In this document: positions 8,276 through 18,243 of the stretch, one piece after another
Layout of the letters: each line of letters starts with the position of its first letter
Position numbering within the stretch: the first letter of the stretch is position 1
DNA from: Caulobacter henricii
GTDB taxonomy: Bacteria > Pseudomonadota > Alphaproteobacteria > Caulobacterales > Caulobacteraceae
Length of the DNA stretch: 64,000 nt
Direction: 5' to 3'
NCBI RefSeq assembly: GCF_001414055.1
Contig: NZ_CP013002.1
Span: 3,800,205-3,864,204 of the forward strand
The notes under the pieces: generated by a model
Database searches by the model: none
What the model was told of the DNA's origin: nothing
What the model saw: only the letters and a program-made list of their open reading frames with translations
Program-made: the position numbers and the translations under genes

Positions 8276-10129
8276 TTGTCCAACTCCTGGGATGTCATCG
8301 TCATTGGCGGCGGTCATGCCGGCTGCGAAGCCGCCAGTGCGGCGGCGCGGACCGGTGTGCGAACGCTGCTGTTGACGCACAAACTTGAGACCATCGGCGA
8401 GATGTCCTGCAACCCGGCCATTGGCGGCCTGGGCAAGGGCCATCTGGTTCGCGAAATCGATGCCCTCGACGGCGTTATGGGCCGGATGGCTGACAAGGCC
8501 GGGATCCAGTTCCGGATGCTCAATCGCTCCAAGGGGCCTGCCGTGCGGGGGCCGCGCTCCCAGATCGACCGTCGGCTCTATCGTGAGGCAATGCAGGCCG
8601 AGCTGAATGCCACGTGTAACCTCGAGATCATTGCAGCGGCCGCCGAAGATCTCGTCGTCGAAGACGGCAAGGTCACCGGTGTGGTCGATGGGGCAGGGGT
8701 GACCTATCGGGCACCGCGGGTGGTCCTGACCACCGGCACCTTCCTGAAAGGGGTCATCCATCTGGGCGAGACCCGTACCCCGGCCGGTCGTGTCGGGGAT
8801 GCGCCGTCAATCGGTCTGTCCGACCGCCTCTATGGCCTGAACTTCCACATGGGACGGCTCAAGACCGGCACGCCGGCCCGTCTCGACGGCACGACGATCG
8901 GCTGGGATCGCCTCGAGATGCAGGCGGCCGATGAAGAGCCGGTACCGTTTTCGTTTCTGACCGATCGGATCACCGTCCCGCAGATCCAGTGCGGCGTGAC
9001 CTATACGACGGCCGAGACCCACCAGATCATCGCCGATCGCCTGGGCGAGTCCGCCGTCTATGGCGGTCGTGCCACGGGGATTGGGCCGCGCTATTGCCCC
9101 TCGATCGAGGACAAGGTGGTGCGCTTCGCCGACAAGGCCAGCCACCAGATCTTCCTGGAGCCGGAAGGCCTCGACGATCCGACCGTCTATCCCAACGGGA
9201 TTTCGACCTCGGTTTCGGAAGAGACCCAGCTGATGTTCCTGCGGACCATCCCGGGTCTGGAGCAGGTCGAGGTCAAGCGCTTCGGCTATGCGATCGAATA
9301 TGACTTTGTCGATCCCCGTGAACTGTTCCCGACCCTGGAGACCAAGCGCCTGCCCGGTCTCTATCTGGCCGGCCAGATCAATGGCACGACGGGTTATGAG
9401 GAGGCGGGGGCCCAGGGCCTGGTCGCCGGCCTCAATGCCGCCCTGGCGGTTCAGGGCCGTGAGCCTGCGATCTTCGCCCGCGATGAAGCCTATATCGGCG
9501 TGATGATCGACGACCTCGTCACCCGTGGCGTCACCGAGCCTTATCGGATGTTCACCAGCCGGGCCGAGTTCCGCCTGACCCTGAGGGCAGACAATGCCGA
9601 TCAGCGTCTCACCGATCGCGGCATAGCCCTTGGCCTGGTCGGCCCGGTGCGTGCCGAGGCCTGGGGGGCCAAGAAGGCCCAACTGAAGGCCGCCCGGGCC
9701 TTTGCCCGGTCGGTTAGCCTGACCCCGCCCGAAGCCCAGAAGGCGGGCTTCAAGGTCAAGGAAGACGGTGAGCGCCGCAATATCTTTGCCCTGCTGGCCT
9801 ATCCGGATGCGACCCTCGATCGGCTGGCTGAGGTCTGGCCCGAGGTTTCCACGTGGAACATGGCCGTCCGGGAGCAGATCGAGATTGAGGCCACCTATGC
9901 GGGCTATCTCGACCGCCAGCGCGCCGATGCCGAATCCTTCCGCAAGGAGGAAGATCTCCGCCTGCCCGCCGATCTCGACTATGGGGCCATTGGCAGCCTT
10001 TCGAACGAGGTCCGCGAGAAGCTGGTGAGGGTCAAGCCCCTGACCCTGGGCCAAGCCGCCCGGATTGAAGGCGTGACGCCGGGAGCCCTGACCGCGCTCC
10101 TCGCCCACGTGCGCCGTCATGCCGCCTGA
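8276..10129 (+). CDS. mnmG: tRNA uridine-5-carboxymethylaminomethyl modification enzyme MnmG
   Basis: FAD-dependent partner of MnmE in wobble-uridine modification, about 617 residues. The FAD-binding [10 protein letters not shown] lies at residues 10-19, followed by the family signatures [33 protein letters not shown] and the C-terminal helical domain. No ATG is available: I chose the TTG at 8276 because a TGAGG lies nine bases upstream and the protein then begins [13 protein letters not shown], as relatives do; a TTG at 8261 is less well placed. Its 3' end overlaps rsmG. It contains a parS-like site (9845-9860). Confidence 0.96.
   Translation: MSNSWDVIVIGGGHAGCEAASAAARTGVRTLLLTHKLETIGEMSCNPAIGGLGKGHLVREIDALDGVMGRMADKAGIQFRMLNRSKGPAVRGPRSQIDRRLYREAMQAELNATCNLEIIAAAAEDLVVEDGKVTGVVDGAGVTYRAPRVVLTTGTFLKGVIHLGETRTPAGRVGDAPSIGLSDRLYGLNFHMGRLKTGTPARLDGTTIGWDRLEMQAADEEPVPFSFLTDRITVPQIQCGVTYTTAETHQIIADRLGESAVYGGRATGIGPRYCPSIEDKVVRFADKASHQIFLEPEGLDDPTVYPNGISTSVSEETQLMFLRTIPGLEQVEVKRFGYAIEYDFVDPRELFPTLETKRLPGLYLAGQINGTTGYEEAGAQGLVAGLNAALAVQGREPAIFARDEAYIGVMIDDLVTRGVTEPYRMFTSRAEFRLTLRADNADQRLTDRGIALGLVGPVRAEAWGAKKAQLKAARAFARSVSLTPPEAQKAGFKVKEDGERRNIFALLAYPDATLDRLAEVWPEVSTWNMAVREQIEIEATYAGYLDRQRADAESFRKEEDLRLPADLDYGAIGSLSNEVREKLVRVKPLTLGQAARIEGVTPGALTALLAHVRRHAA
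9845..9860. promoter_or_regulatory. parS-like site in mnmG
   Basis: GTTTCCACGTGGAACA is nearly a perfect palindrome around CCACGTGG. It differs from canonical parS mainly by TTTCC in place of TTTC. It is the site closest to parA. Confidence 0.6.
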
Positions 10130-10781
10130 GATCCTGACCCAGAGCCCGCCACCGGCCGAGCCGATGCTGGATGCAGCGGCCTATCAAGCCCTGACCGGGG
10201 TCTCGGACCGCCAATTGGCGGACCTGGCCCGCTATCAGGAGCTGCTGGCCACGTGGAACGCGGTGATGAACCTCGTCGGCCCGGCGACCCTGGCCACCTA
10301 TTGGACAAGGCATGCCCTCGACAGCTCGCAGCTGCTCGATCTGGCTCCCGGCGCAAAGATCTGGGCAGACCTTGGTGCCGGGGCGGGTCTGCCCGGGGTC
10401 GTTCTGGCCATACTTCTGAAGGACACACCGGGTGCGACCGTCCATCTCGTCGAGAGCATGGCCAAGCGCTGCCGGTTCCTGTCCGAGGTGGTTACCGCCC
10501 TCGACCTGCCGGCCCAGGTGCACAATGCCCGGGCCGAAGACCTGAAGCTCAAGGTCGAGGTCGTGACAGCCCGGGCCTGCGCGCCGATGACCCGGCTGCT
10601 GGGGTTCTCGCAACCCTATCTGCAGCGGGGTGCCCTGGGCCTGTTCCTCAAGGGGCAGGATGTGGCCAGTGAGCTGACCGAGGCCGGGAAGGCCTGGACC
10701 TTCGATGCCGAACTGCGACCCAGCCAAAGCGACCCTCGGGGTCGGATCGTTCAAGTAAAGGGGCTTTCCCGTGTCCGCTAA
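10119..10781 (+). CDS. rsmG: 16S rRNA (guanine527-N7)-methyltransferase RsmG
   Basis: SAM-dependent methyltransferase that makes m7G527 in 16S rRNA. The 220-residue product contains [10 protein letters not shown], the SAM-binding [26 protein letters not shown] and [12 protein letters not shown], all family hallmarks. The start at 10119 overlaps the end of mnmG by 11 bases; an ATG at 10164 would give a shorter N-terminus. The gene ends 11 bases inside parA, so mnmG-rsmG-parA form one continuous transcript. Confidence 0.94.
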   Translation: MPPEILTQSPPPAEPMLDAAAYQALTGVSDRQLADLARYQELLATWNAVMNLVGPATLATYWTRHALDSSQLLDLAPGAKIWADLGAGAGLPGVVLAILLKDTPGATVHLVESMAKRCRFLSEVVTALDLPAQVHNARAEDLKLKVEVVTARACAPMTRLLGFSQPYLQRGALGLFLKGQDVASELTEAGKAWTFDAELRPSQSDPRGRIVQVKGLSRVR

Positions 10782-11583
10782 GCCACTCCAGCCGCTCCGC
10801 GTTCTCGCCATCGCCAACCAGAAGGGTGGCGTCGGCAAGACCACGACGGCGATCAATCTGGGCACGGCCCTGGCTGCCTGTGGCGAACGAGTCCTGCTGA
10901 TCGACGCCGATCCGCAGGGCAACTGTTCGACGGGCCTCGGCATCACCCGCCAGCAGCGTCGCACCACCCTCTATGACGTGCTGATGGGAGAGTCGCCGGT
11001 GGTCGATGCCGCCGTATCGACTAGCCTGCCGGGTCTCGACGTCGTGCCGGCTGATGCCGACCTGTCCGGTGTCGAACTGGAACTGGGTCAGACGGCCCGC
11101 CGGTCCTACCGGCTGCGCGACGCCCTTGAGCCCCTGCGGGCCGGCGGGCCCTATAGCTATGTGCTGATCGATTGTCCGCCGTCGCTGAACGTCCTGACCG
11201 TCAATGCCATGACCGCCGCCGATGCGGTGTTCGTGCCCCTGCAGTGCGAGTTCTTCGCTCTCGAAGGTTTGACCCAGTTGATCCGGACCATCGAGCGCGT
11301 CCGCGGCAGCCTCAATCCGCACCTCGAGATCCAGGGTGTGGTCCTGACCATGTACGACAAGCGCAATAGCCTGTCCGAACAGGTGGCCAAGGACGTCCGG
11401 GCCCATTTCGGCGACAAGGTCTATGACGCTGTCATTCCGCGCAATGTGCGGGTTTCGGAGGCGCCGTCCTTCGGCAAGCCCGTCCTGCTCTATGATCTGA
11501 AATGCGCCGGCAGCCAGGCCTATCTGAAACTGGCCCGGGAAGTGATCAGCCGCGAACGGGCCCGCCTGTCCCAGGCCGCCTAG
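10771..11583 (+). CDS. parA: Chromosome partitioning ATPase ParA
   Basis: Deviant Walker A ATPase that drives segregation of ParB-parS complexes. The 270-residue product closely matches Caulobacter ParA: NQKGGVGKTTTAINLG (deviant Walker A, both Lys present), LLIDADPQGN and VLIDCPPSLN. The GTG start at 10771 overlaps the rsmG end and has an AAGGGG upstream. parB follows 61 bases later. There is no N-terminal DNA-binding extension, as expected for a chromosomal ParA. Confidence 0.97.
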   Translation: MSAKPLQPLRVLAIANQKGGVGKTTTAINLGTALAACGERVLLIDADPQGNCSTGLGITRQQRRTTLYDVLMGESPVVDAAVSTSLPGLDVVPADADLSGVELELGQTARRSYRLRDALEPLRAGGPYSYVLIDCPPSLNVLTVNAMTAADAVFVPLQCEFFALEGLTQLIRTIERVRGSLNPHLEIQGVVLTMYDKRNSLSEQVAKDVRAHFGDKVYDAVIPRNVRVSEAPSFGKPVLLYDLKCAGSQAYLKLAREVISRERARLSQAA

Positions 11584-11644
11584 AACCAGAACAACAGTCG
11601 TTTCGAGCTTGAAGATGGAGTCCGTCGTGGTGGGAGAGCCGGGT

Positions 11645-12529
11645 ATGGCCGAAGGGCGTAGGGGTTTGGGTCGCGGTCTGTCCGCCCTGCTGGGCGAGGT
11701 CGAAGCCGCGCCGGCCCAGGCCCCGGGCGAACGGCTCGGCGGGGCCAATGAGGCTCCGATCGAACTGCTGCGGCGCAATCCTGACCAGCCTCGCCGGACC
11801 TTCCGGGAAGACGATCTGGTCGAGCTGTCCAACTCGATCCGCGAAAAGGGCATCTTGCAGCCCATCCTGGTGCGGCCGGCCCCAGGCGCGGACGGGGAAT
11901 ACCAGATCGTCGCCGGCGAACGCCGCTGGCGTGCGGCCCAGCGCGCCGGTCTGAAGACGGTGCCGATCCTGGTCCGCGATCTGGATGATCTGGCGGTCCT
12001 TGAGATCGGCATCATCGAGAACGTCCAGCGGTCTGACCTGAACATCCTGGAAGAGGCCCTGTCCTACCGGGTGCTGATGGACAAGTTCGACCGGACCCAG
12101 GACAACATCGCCCAGACTATCGGCAAGAGCCGCAGCCATGTCGCCAACACCCTGCGGCTTCTGGCCCTGCCCGATGAGGTCCAGGCGCATCTGGTCAGTG
12201 GCGAACTGTCGGCGGGCCATGCCCGCGCCATCGCCGCGGCCGAAGACCCGGCAGCCCTGGCCCGCGAGATCATCGAGCGCGGTCTTTCGGTTCGTGACAC
12301 CGAGGCCCTGGCCCGCAAGTCGCCAGGCGGCGGGTCGTCCAAGAGCAAGGGTGGCCGTCCGGCCAAGGTCAAGGACACCGACACCCAGGCGCTCGAGCAT
12401 GACCTGTCCTCAGTGCTGGGTCTGACCGTGGTCATCGATCACCGCGACGGTGCCGGTCAGCTGACCGTCAGCTACGCGACGCTCGAACAACTCGACGACC
12501 TTTGCAACCGTCTGACGCGCGGGGTCTGA
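11645..12529 (+). CDS. parB: Chromosome partitioning protein ParB
   Basis: CTP-dependent DNA clamp that loads at parS and organises the centromere. The 294-residue product has the N-terminal ParA-contact motif GRRGLGRGLSALLGE, the CTP-binding box with GERRWRAAQRAGL, the helix-turn-helix (NIAQTIGKSRSHVANTLRLL) and a C-terminal dimer domain ending LEQLDDLCNRLTRG. I chose the ATG at 11645 because MAEGRRGLGRG matches Caulobacter ParB; an upstream in-frame ATG (11609) adds 12 unlike residues. Its DNA targets are the parS sites at 5.3-9.9 kb. Confidence 0.97.
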   Translation: MAEGRRGLGRGLSALLGEVEAAPAQAPGERLGGANEAPIELLRRNPDQPRRTFREDDLVELSNSIREKGILQPILVRPAPGADGEYQIVAGERRWRAAQRAGLKTVPILVRDLDDLAVLEIGIIENVQRSDLNILEEALSYRVLMDKFDRTQDNIAQTIGKSRSHVANTLRLLALPDEVQAHLVSGELSAGHARAIAAAEDPAALAREIIERGLSVRDTEALARKSPGGGSSKSKGGRPAKVKDTDTQALEHDLSSVLGLTVVIDHRDGAGQLTVSYATLEQLDDLCNRLTRGV

Positions 12530-12700
12530 TCAGGCGCACACAATGGGTTTTCGAAAGGTGTGAAACCACAGGTTTTGACCCCGCTCTGTGGCGCACAGAA
12601 GGGCGTCCTTCCGTACTCGGGGAGGCGCCATTTTTGTCAGAGGACGCTGAAATTCGCGAAAATCGTCGCAAGACGCTGTTCCGCAAGGCTTTCCCGAAAG

Positions 12701-12709
12701 TCATCCACA
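12701..12709 (+). promoter_or_regulatory. DnaA box-like site downstream of parB
   Basis: TCATCCACA, one mismatch to TTATCCACA, in the parB-holA spacer. This 215-base spacer shows no supported gene. Confidence 0.25.
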
Positions 12710-12718
12710 GGTGAGCAA

Positions 12719-12740
12719 GGGCCCGTTTTCGGGCCGTTCT
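12719..12740. terminator. Possible terminator between parB and holA
   Basis: Short hairpin GGCCCG-TTTT-CGGGCC followed by GTTCT between two convergent genes. It lacks a long T-tract, so efficiency is doubtful. Confidence 0.35.
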
Positions 12741-12744
12741 GGGC

Positions 12745-13797
12745 CTAGAGGCCCAGACGCCGGGCCCGGCCGGCGATCATCAGGGCGAGGCGTTCGGAAA
12801 TCAGCTGGTCAGGCGATCCCGAGGTCTTGCAGGCCCGATCGGCATTGAGGATCTCGCCCTGGATCTCCAGCAGCAGGTCCAGGGTCCAGGCCCGGGCCTG
12901 GCGCAGAAATTCGCGTTCCTGTTTCCAGAACACGCCGGAGGCCTTGGCGGCCGCCGTCAGGTCAATGCCGTTCTTGTGCAGGGTGAGGGTCCGGCGCAAG
13001 CGACCCAGGTGATAGCCCATGGCCCGCACCGCTGCGGGTCCGCCTTCGCCTTCGGCGGCTGCGCGCCGCAGACCGGCCTGGGCCGCCCCGAGCCGACCCC
13101 CAAAGGCATCGATGGCCGCGTCACCCAGAGAGGCCTCCGGCTCGACGCCGAGAAACTCGGTCAGGTCGGCGGCGGTGGCGTTGACGCCGCTCCCGGGGCC
13201 GAGGAACAGGGCCAGGCGCTCGATCTCCATCCGGGCCACGCCGCGTTCCTTGGGCAGGCGTGAAACAAAAAGATCGAGGGCCTCGCCGTTCAGGCTGACC
13301 TTGTCGCGGGCCAGGGTTTCCCGCGCCATGCGGGCCATGTCGCCGGCCTCGTCCTCGTAGCAGGGAATGACCGCGCAGCCGCCGGCCTTCTCGCCGACCT
13401 TGCGCAGGGTCGAGTCGCGACCCAGAGCGCCGGCCTCGACGATGAACAGGGCTTCGGGATTGAGCTGGCCGTCGACATGGCGGGTCAGGGCCTCGGCCGT
13501 CGCCTTGTCCGGTCCGGCCTTGTCTCCGGTCAGTCGCAGGCGCACAAGCCGCCGTCCCCCCATCATCGACAGGGCCGAAAGCTCTTCCTCCAGCTTGCCC
13601 GGATGGGATTCGACATCGCTCTCGGTCAGCTGGGCGGTATCGAACGGATCGTCGGGCCGGGCAAAGAGCCGCTTGGCCAGCTGATCGGCCCGGTCGCGCA
13701 CCACGCCGCGATCCTTGCCATAGATGACGACGGCCCGGATATCCGGGGCCGGATCCTTCAGGAAGCGTTCGACATCCGGCCGCTTGGACAGGATCAT
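12745..13797 (-). CDS. holA: DNA polymerase III delta subunit HolA
   Basis: Clamp-loader delta subunit that opens the sliding clamp. The 350-residue protein begins MILSKRPDVERFLKDPAP and contains VVIYGKDRGVVRDRADQLAK, the family's degenerate nucleotide-binding region, and the C-terminal collar-type helices (FWKQEREFLRQARAW). The ATG at 13797 was chosen because upstream codons overlap lptE and do not look like HolA. It lies ten bases after the lptE stop. leuS-lptE-holA is a conserved bacterial cluster and the order here is the same. Confidence 0.92.
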   Translation of the reverse strand: MILSKRPDVERFLKDPAPDIRAVVIYGKDRGVVRDRADQLAKRLFARPDDPFDTAQLTESDVESHPGKLEEELSALSMMGGRRLVRLRLTGDKAGPDKATAEALTRHVDGQLNPEALFIVEAGALGRDSTLRKVGEKAGGCAVIPCYEDEAGDMARMARETLARDKVSLNGEALDLFVSRLPKERGVARMEIERLALFLGPGSGVNATAADLTEFLGVEPEASLGDAAIDAFGGRLGAAQAGLRRAAAEGEGGPAAVRAMGYHLGRLRRTLTLHKNGIDLTAAAKASGVFWKQEREFLRQARAWTLDLLLEIQGEILNADRACKTSGSPDQLISERLALMIAGRARRLGL

Positions 13798-13807
13798 GGT
13801 GCGGGCG

Positions 13808-14311
13808 TCAGGACTTGATCTTGCGACCGCCCGCCATCCAGGCGGCGAGATCCAGCTGGATATTGCGCGCCACCTCGACCGCAGCCCGTTCCTGACCGTC
13901 ATTCTGGGCCACGATGGCCGAATAGGGCTGGTCGGCCGAGTCATAGGTCACAGCGGCCTCGCTGCGGCCCTTGCGGACCTCTACGCCGGTCTTGGCGTCG
14001 AGCAGGCGCCAGTTGACCACCATCCGCAGTTCATAGCGGTTGGCGACATTGTCGACCCGGACGCCCCGGGCATAGCGCTGCTCGTTGATGGCCAGCGTCA
14101 GCCGGTAGGCCGACGGCGAACCACTGCTGCGCACAAAGGCGTCATCCAGTTGCTCGCGCAGCAGGAAGCCCGCGCGGCCATCAGGCGCGACGGTTTCGAT
14201 GGCCGCCAGTCCCGGCGTGACGCCCGGCGTCGCATAGAGCGGCGTGAACCCGCAGGCCGAAAGGCCGAGAGCCGAAGCGGCGAGGGCGCCCACCAGGAAA
14301 ATGCGTGTCAT
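13808..14311 (-). CDS. lptE: LPS assembly lipoprotein LptE
   Basis: Outer-membrane lipoprotein that forms the plug of the LptD LPS translocon. The 167-residue product has a lipoprotein signal with lipobox LSAC at residues 17-20 and then GFTPLYAT, the classic LptE start. The rest is the expected small alpha/beta domain. It sits three bases after leuS and ten bases before holA on the same strand, the arrangement seen in many Proteobacteria. Sequence is variable in this family, so the call leans on lipobox, GFxPLY and synteny. Confidence 0.9.
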   Translation of the reverse strand: MTRIFLVGALAASALGLSACGFTPLYATPGVTPGLAAIETVAPDGRAGFLLREQLDDAFVRSSGSPSAYRLTLAINEQRYARGVRVDNVANRYELRMVVNWRLLDAKTGVEVRKGRSEAAVTYDSADQPYSAIVAQNDGQERAAVEVARNIQLDLAAWMAGGRKIKS

Positions 14312-14314
14312 GGG

Positions 14315-16906
14315 TCAGTTGGCCACGATGTTGACGATACGGTCCTTGACCACGATCACCTTGCGGACCGTGACCCCCTCAAGGTGGGCCAGAACGGCGG
14401 GATCGGCCAGCGCGATCTTTTCGACCTCGGCTTCGGCGAGGCCGGCCTTGACCTTGATCTCGCCACGGCGCTTGCCGTTGATCTGGATCGGCAGGGTGCG
14501 CTCGTCATCGGCGGCCAGGGCGGCGTCGGCTATGGGCCAGGGCGCATCGACCACCAGGCCCTCGGCTCCGAGGCTGGCCCAGGCTTCTTCCGCCAGGTGC
14601 GGGGTAAAGGGGGCCACCAGGCGCGCCAGGATGTGCAGGGCTTCCTTGCGGGCGGCCAGCACAGCGGGCGTCGCACCTTCGGCCGGCGCGGCCTTCAGGG
14701 CGTTTAGGAACTCGTACAGACGGGCCACGCCGCTGTTGAAGCGGAAACCCTCGATGCTGTCGGTGACGAAGCCGATCAGCTTGTGGGCCGACTTGCGCAG
14801 GGCCAGGGCCATCTCGTCGGCCGGATCATGGGCAAAGTCGCCAGCCGGCTGGCTGTCGAACTCGTTCCACAACCGGTGGGTAAAGCGCCAGGACCCCTCG
14901 ACGCCGCTATTGGTCCATTGCACATCGCGTTCGGGCGGGCTGTCGCTCATCACGAACAGACGGGCGGCATCCACGCCATAGGCGTCGAAGATGTCCTCGG
15001 GGGCGACGACGTTCTTCTTGGACTTCGACATCTTCTCGATGTCGCCGATCGTGATCGGCTCGCCGGTCGTAGCGTGCTTGGCGGTGCGGATGTTGTTTTC
15101 CGCCGTTACCACAACGTCGGAGGGTTCGACCCACTCGCCGGCGGTGTTCTTGTAGGCCTCGTGGGTGACCATGCCCTGGGTGAACAGGCCCGCGAAGGGT
15201 TCTTCCACCGATACCAGGCCCTCGTCCTTCAGGGCGCGGGTAATGAAGCGGGCATAGAGCAGGTGCAGGATCGCGTGCTCGACCCCGCCGATATACTGGT
15301 CGACCGGCATCCAGTGATCGGCCGCCGCCTTGTCGATGCACTCGGCCGCCTCCGGATTGGCGAAGCGGGCGAAGTACCAGCTGCTGTCCATGAAGGTGTC
15401 CAGCGTGTCGGTCTCGCGCTGGGCCGCACCGCCGCAGGACGGACAGGTCGTGTGCTTCCAGGTCGGGTGGCGCACCAGCGGATTGCCCGGCTTGTCGGCC
15501 TCGAAGATGACGTCGTCCGGCAGCACCACCGGCAGCTGGTCTTCCGGCACCGGCACGGGGCCACAGGCCTCGCAATGGATGATCGGGATCGGGCAGCCCC
15601 AATAGCGCTGGCGGCTGACGCCCCAGTCGCGCAGGCGATAGACCGTCGCGCCCTGGCCCTGGTCCTGGGCCTCGATGCGGGCGATCGCCTCGGACTTGGC
15701 AGACTCGATATCCAGGCCGTCCAGGAACGACGACTTGTAGATCGAGCCGGGACCGACATAGGCCTCCTTGCCGATCTCGAAGGACGCCGGGTCCTCGCCG
15801 GGCGGCAGAACCACCGGCAGCACCGGCAGGTCGTACTTGCGGGCGAAGTCCAGGTCGCGCTGGTCATGGGCCGGGCAGGCGAAGATCGCCCCGGTGCCGT
15901 AGTCCATCAGGATGAAGTTGGCGATCCAGACCGGCAGGGTGATGGTCGGATCCAGCGGATGGACCACACGCAGGCCGGTGTCGCGACCCAGCTTTTCGGC
16001 CCCCTCGATATCGGCTTCCGAGGTGCCGCCCTTGCGGCATTCGGCGATAAAGGCCTGCAGCTCGGGATTGCCGGCCGCCAGCTGGTCGGCCAGCGGATGC
16101 TCGGGCGCGATCCCGACGAAGCTGGCCCCGAACAGGGTATCGGGACGGGTGGTATAGACCTCCAGCCCGGCGTCATGGCCGGCCGGTGCAGCGCCATCGA
16201 ACTTGAAGGTGAAGCGCAGGCCCTTGGACCGGGCGATCCAGTTCTCCTGCATGATGCGGACTTTTTCAGGCCAGCGATCCAGGGTCTTCAGGCCCTCGAT
16301 CAGGGCGTCTGCATAGTCGGTGATGCGCAGGAACCACTGGGTCAGCTTGCGCTTCTCGACCGGCGCGCCCGAGCGCCAGCCCTTGCCGTCGATGACCTGC
16401 TCATTGGCCAGGACGGTCATGTCGACCGGGTCCCAGTTGACCGAGGCTTCCTTGCGATAGACCAGGCCGCGCTGCAGCAACTTCAGGAACCAGGCCTGCT
16501 GCTTGCCGTAATATTCCGGATCACAGGTGGCGAACTCGCGCGACCAGTCGATCGACAGGCCCAGGGCCTTCAGCTGCTCGCGCATGGCGGCGATATTGTC
16601 GTAGGTCCAGCCCTTGGGGTGGACGCCGCGCTCCATGGCGGCGTTTTCGGCCGGCATGCCGAAGGCGTCCCAGCCCATCGGGTGAAGAACGCTGAAGCCC
16701 TGGGCACGCTTGTAGCGGGCCACGACGTCGCCCATGGCATAGTTGCGCACATGGCCCATATGGATGCGCCCCGACGGATAGGGGAACATCTCGAGCACAT
16801 AGTATTTCGGCCGCGCGTCCGAAATGTCCGCCGTCCGGAAAACGTCGGCTTTCGCCCAGGCGTCACGCCATTTGGGCTCGGTGTCTTTGGGATTGTAGCG
16901 GGCCAT
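14315..16906 (-). CDS. leuS: Leucyl-tRNA synthetase LeuS
   Basis: Class I aminoacyl-tRNA synthetase charging tRNA-Leu. The 863-residue product has the HIGH-type motif in [13 protein letters not shown] (residues 44-56), the long editing (CP1) domain, zinc-like Cys pairs (CEACGP, CPSCGG) and [10 protein letters not shown] in the C-terminal half. I chose the ATG at 16906 ([13 protein letters not shown]), as in relatives; an upstream start in the same frame adds 19 unlike residues. It heads the leuS-lptE-holA operon. Confidence 0.97.
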   Translation of the reverse strand: MARYNPKDTEPKWRDAWAKADVFRTADISDARPKYYVLEMFPYPSGRIHMGHVRNYAMGDVVARYKRAQGFSVLHPMGWDAFGMPAENAAMERGVHPKGWTYDNIAAMREQLKALGLSIDWSREFATCDPEYYGKQQAWFLKLLQRGLVYRKEASVNWDPVDMTVLANEQVIDGKGWRSGAPVEKRKLTQWFLRITDYADALIEGLKTLDRWPEKVRIMQENWIARSKGLRFTFKFDGAAPAGHDAGLEVYTTRPDTLFGASFVGIAPEHPLADQLAAGNPELQAFIAECRKGGTSEADIEGAEKLGRDTGLRVVHPLDPTITLPVWIANFILMDYGTGAIFACPAHDQRDLDFARKYDLPVLPVVLPPGEDPASFEIGKEAYVGPGSIYKSSFLDGLDIESAKSEAIARIEAQDQGQGATVYRLRDWGVSRQRYWGCPIPIIHCEACGPVPVPEDQLPVVLPDDVIFEADKPGNPLVRHPTWKHTTCPSCGGAAQRETDTLDTFMDSSWYFARFANPEAAECIDKAAADHWMPVDQYIGGVEHAILHLLYARFITRALKDEGLVSVEEPFAGLFTQGMVTHEAYKNTAGEWVEPSDVVVTAENNIRTAKHATTGEPITIGDIEKMSKSKKNVVAPEDIFDAYGVDAARLFVMSDSPPERDVQWTNSGVEGSWRFTHRLWNEFDSQPAGDFAHDPADEMALALRKSAHKLIGFVTDSIEGFRFNSGVARLYEFLNALKAAPAEGATPAVLAARKEALHILARLVAPFTPHLAEEAWASLGAEGLVVDAPWPIADAALAADDERTLPIQINGKRRGEIKVKAGLAEAEVEKIALADPAVLAHLEGVTVRKVIVVKDRIVNIVAN

Positions 16907-17007
16907 GCAAACCGGGTGTCTAGATATGCCAATAGCGCCCCAGGCAGGCGCGTCCGCAGACATATAAGCGGTTTCGCGGCCGGAGCGCGCTCGAAAGTAG
17001 GGGAATC

Positions 17008-17038
17008 CGGGTCTTCGTCGCCGCGCGGCGAAGACCCG
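17008..17038. terminator. Strong hairpin upstream of leuS, after the DUF3576 gene
   Basis: CGGGTCTTCG...CGAAGACCCG with further GC pairing inside. It lies eight bases past the stop of the DUF3576 gene and before leuS on the same strand. It has no T-tract. It may protect the 3' end, act as an attenuator, or end transcription weakly. Confidence 0.45.
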
Positions 17039-17046
17039 TCAGGGGG

Positions 17047-17568
17047 TTAGCCCTTGATGTTGGAGAGCCGAAGCTGACGCGCGCGGGTCAGGATCGCATT
17101 TTCGATATCGGTGGCCGTCTGGTCAGCCGCCGGCACATCGGTCCAGCCGCCGGCACCGTCCTTGGCCTGCTTGAACACATTGACGTTCAGGCCGTCAGCG
17201 CGAAGGCGGGTGTCCAGGATATAGATGGTCGCCTTGAAGCGCTCATCGGGCTTTTCCGGGTTCACATACCAGTCGGTGACGATCACGCCGCCATAGGGAT
17301 CGGCCGAGGCCAGGGGCATGAAGGCCAGGGTGTCGAGGGTCGCCCGCCACAGATAGCCATTGACGCCGATCGAGCCTTCGCTGGCCGGGGCCTTGCCGCC
17401 GCCGCCGCCCAATCCCTTGAAGGGATTGAAACCGCCCACGTCGTCTTGCGACACGGTCTGGAACACCTTGGGACCCTTGGTGCTGCCGCAGGCCGAGAGG
17501 CCCAGAACCGACAGCGCCAGCATGCCGGCAACGACGCCCCGCAACACTGACCCACGCTCAAACGCCAT
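17047..17568 (-). CDS. DUF3576 domain lipoprotein
   Basis: Predicted lipoprotein of 173 residues: basic N-terminus, hydrophobic core and lipobox LSAC, then a Gly-rich linker (GGFNPFKGLGGGGG) and a DUF3576 domain (GVNGYLWRATLDTLAFMPL ... DPYGGVIVTDWY). This domain is common in Alphaproteobacteria and of unknown function. It lies upstream of leuS on the same strand and 264 bases from the divergent ntrZ-like gene. The ATG at 17568 is preferred; codons further upstream give a basic, non-signal-like sequence. Confidence 0.88.
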   Translation of the reverse strand: MAFERGSVLRGVVAGMLALSVLGLSACGSTKGPKVFQTVSQDDVGGFNPFKGLGGGGGKAPASEGSIGVNGYLWRATLDTLAFMPLASADPYGGVIVTDWYVNPEKPDERFKATIYILDTRLRADGLNVNVFKQAKDGAGGWTDVPAADQTATDIENAILTRARQLRLSNIKG

Positions 17569-17832
17569 AGTATCTCGCTCCAATGTCTCGCCGGCGCGAT
17601 CGCGCAATCTGGCGCGCCCCCGCGGCCGGAGCCGGTCTATAGCATGGCCGCGCTGCCTCAAAACAGGAATCGCGTGACTGGTCCGCCACAGGCGCCGCCT
17701 GAATCGCATTCATCGTCCGATTGTGCGACCAAACGCCGGTTGACCACGTTAGGGTCAGGCCATTAAGCGATCATAAGGGCGCACATTCTACAGTCGGGAT
17801 GTGTGTGGTTTGGGACAGGCGACAAGACAGTG

Positions 17833-18243
17833 ATGACCGCGACGCGTTTCATTACAGCCGGTGCAGCGGCGCTGATCCTGACGGGATCGGCGACGATCGC
17901 ACAGGCGCAGGTCAAGACTCGCGCCGCTACGCCTGACTTTACCGTGAAGAACGACTTCACCAGCAACCCGAAGGGCGTGTTCAGCCCGCAGGACTCCCGC
18001 AAGACCCTGCAGTGGGACGCCAAGAAGGGCAAATGGGGCCTGAAGCTGGGTCTCGACCAGCCGCTGGGCCGCGAAATGGAACTCAAGGACGTCGAGGCCG
18101 GTGCCTATTTCAAGGTCACCCCGTCCATTCGCGTCGGTGGTGCGGTGGCCCTCGGCGACAACAATCCCGCCCTAGCCGCCCGCAAGGCCGAGCCAGTTGA
18201 GCCCGCGCCGCGCGTCCGCCTCGAAACCGCGTTCAAGTTCTAA
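17833..18243 (+). CDS. ntrZ: NtrZ-like periplasmic regulatory protein
   Basis: Small secreted protein, 136 residues. It has a clear signal peptide (MTATRFITAGAAALILTGSA with a cut near AQAQ) and a body with GKWGLKLGLDQPLGREME, DVEAGAYFKVTPSIRVGGAV and a final Phe (ETAFKF), typical of outer-membrane-like beta proteins and of the NtrZ family. In Caulobacter NtrZ is a periplasmic negative regulator of the sensor kinase NtrY. No ntrY or ntrX is present in the window. The ATG at 17833 gives the best signal peptide; a GTG at 17803 would add ten residues. The family call is from memory of the pattern, so moderately sure. Confidence 0.72.
   Translation: MTATRFITAGAAALILTGSATIAQAQVKTRAATPDFTVKNDFTSNPKGVFSPQDSRKTLQWDAKKGKWGLKLGLDQPLGREMELKDVEAGAYFKVTPSIRVGGAVALGDNNPALAARKAEPVEPAPRVRLETAFKF

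Noticed and set aside
10245..10260. CACGTGGAAC in rsmG as a further parS
   Set aside because: Only the right half resembles parS; the left half (CTGGC) does not, so it is not listed as a site.
12502..12748. Two short plus-strand open frames after parB
   Set aside because: No convincing ribosome site, no family resemblance, and they overlap the parB end or the putative terminator.
14783..17050. 755-residue plus-strand open frame over leuS
   Set aside because: Antisense shadow of leuS, which has all synthetase motifs; the frame lacks any recognisable domain.
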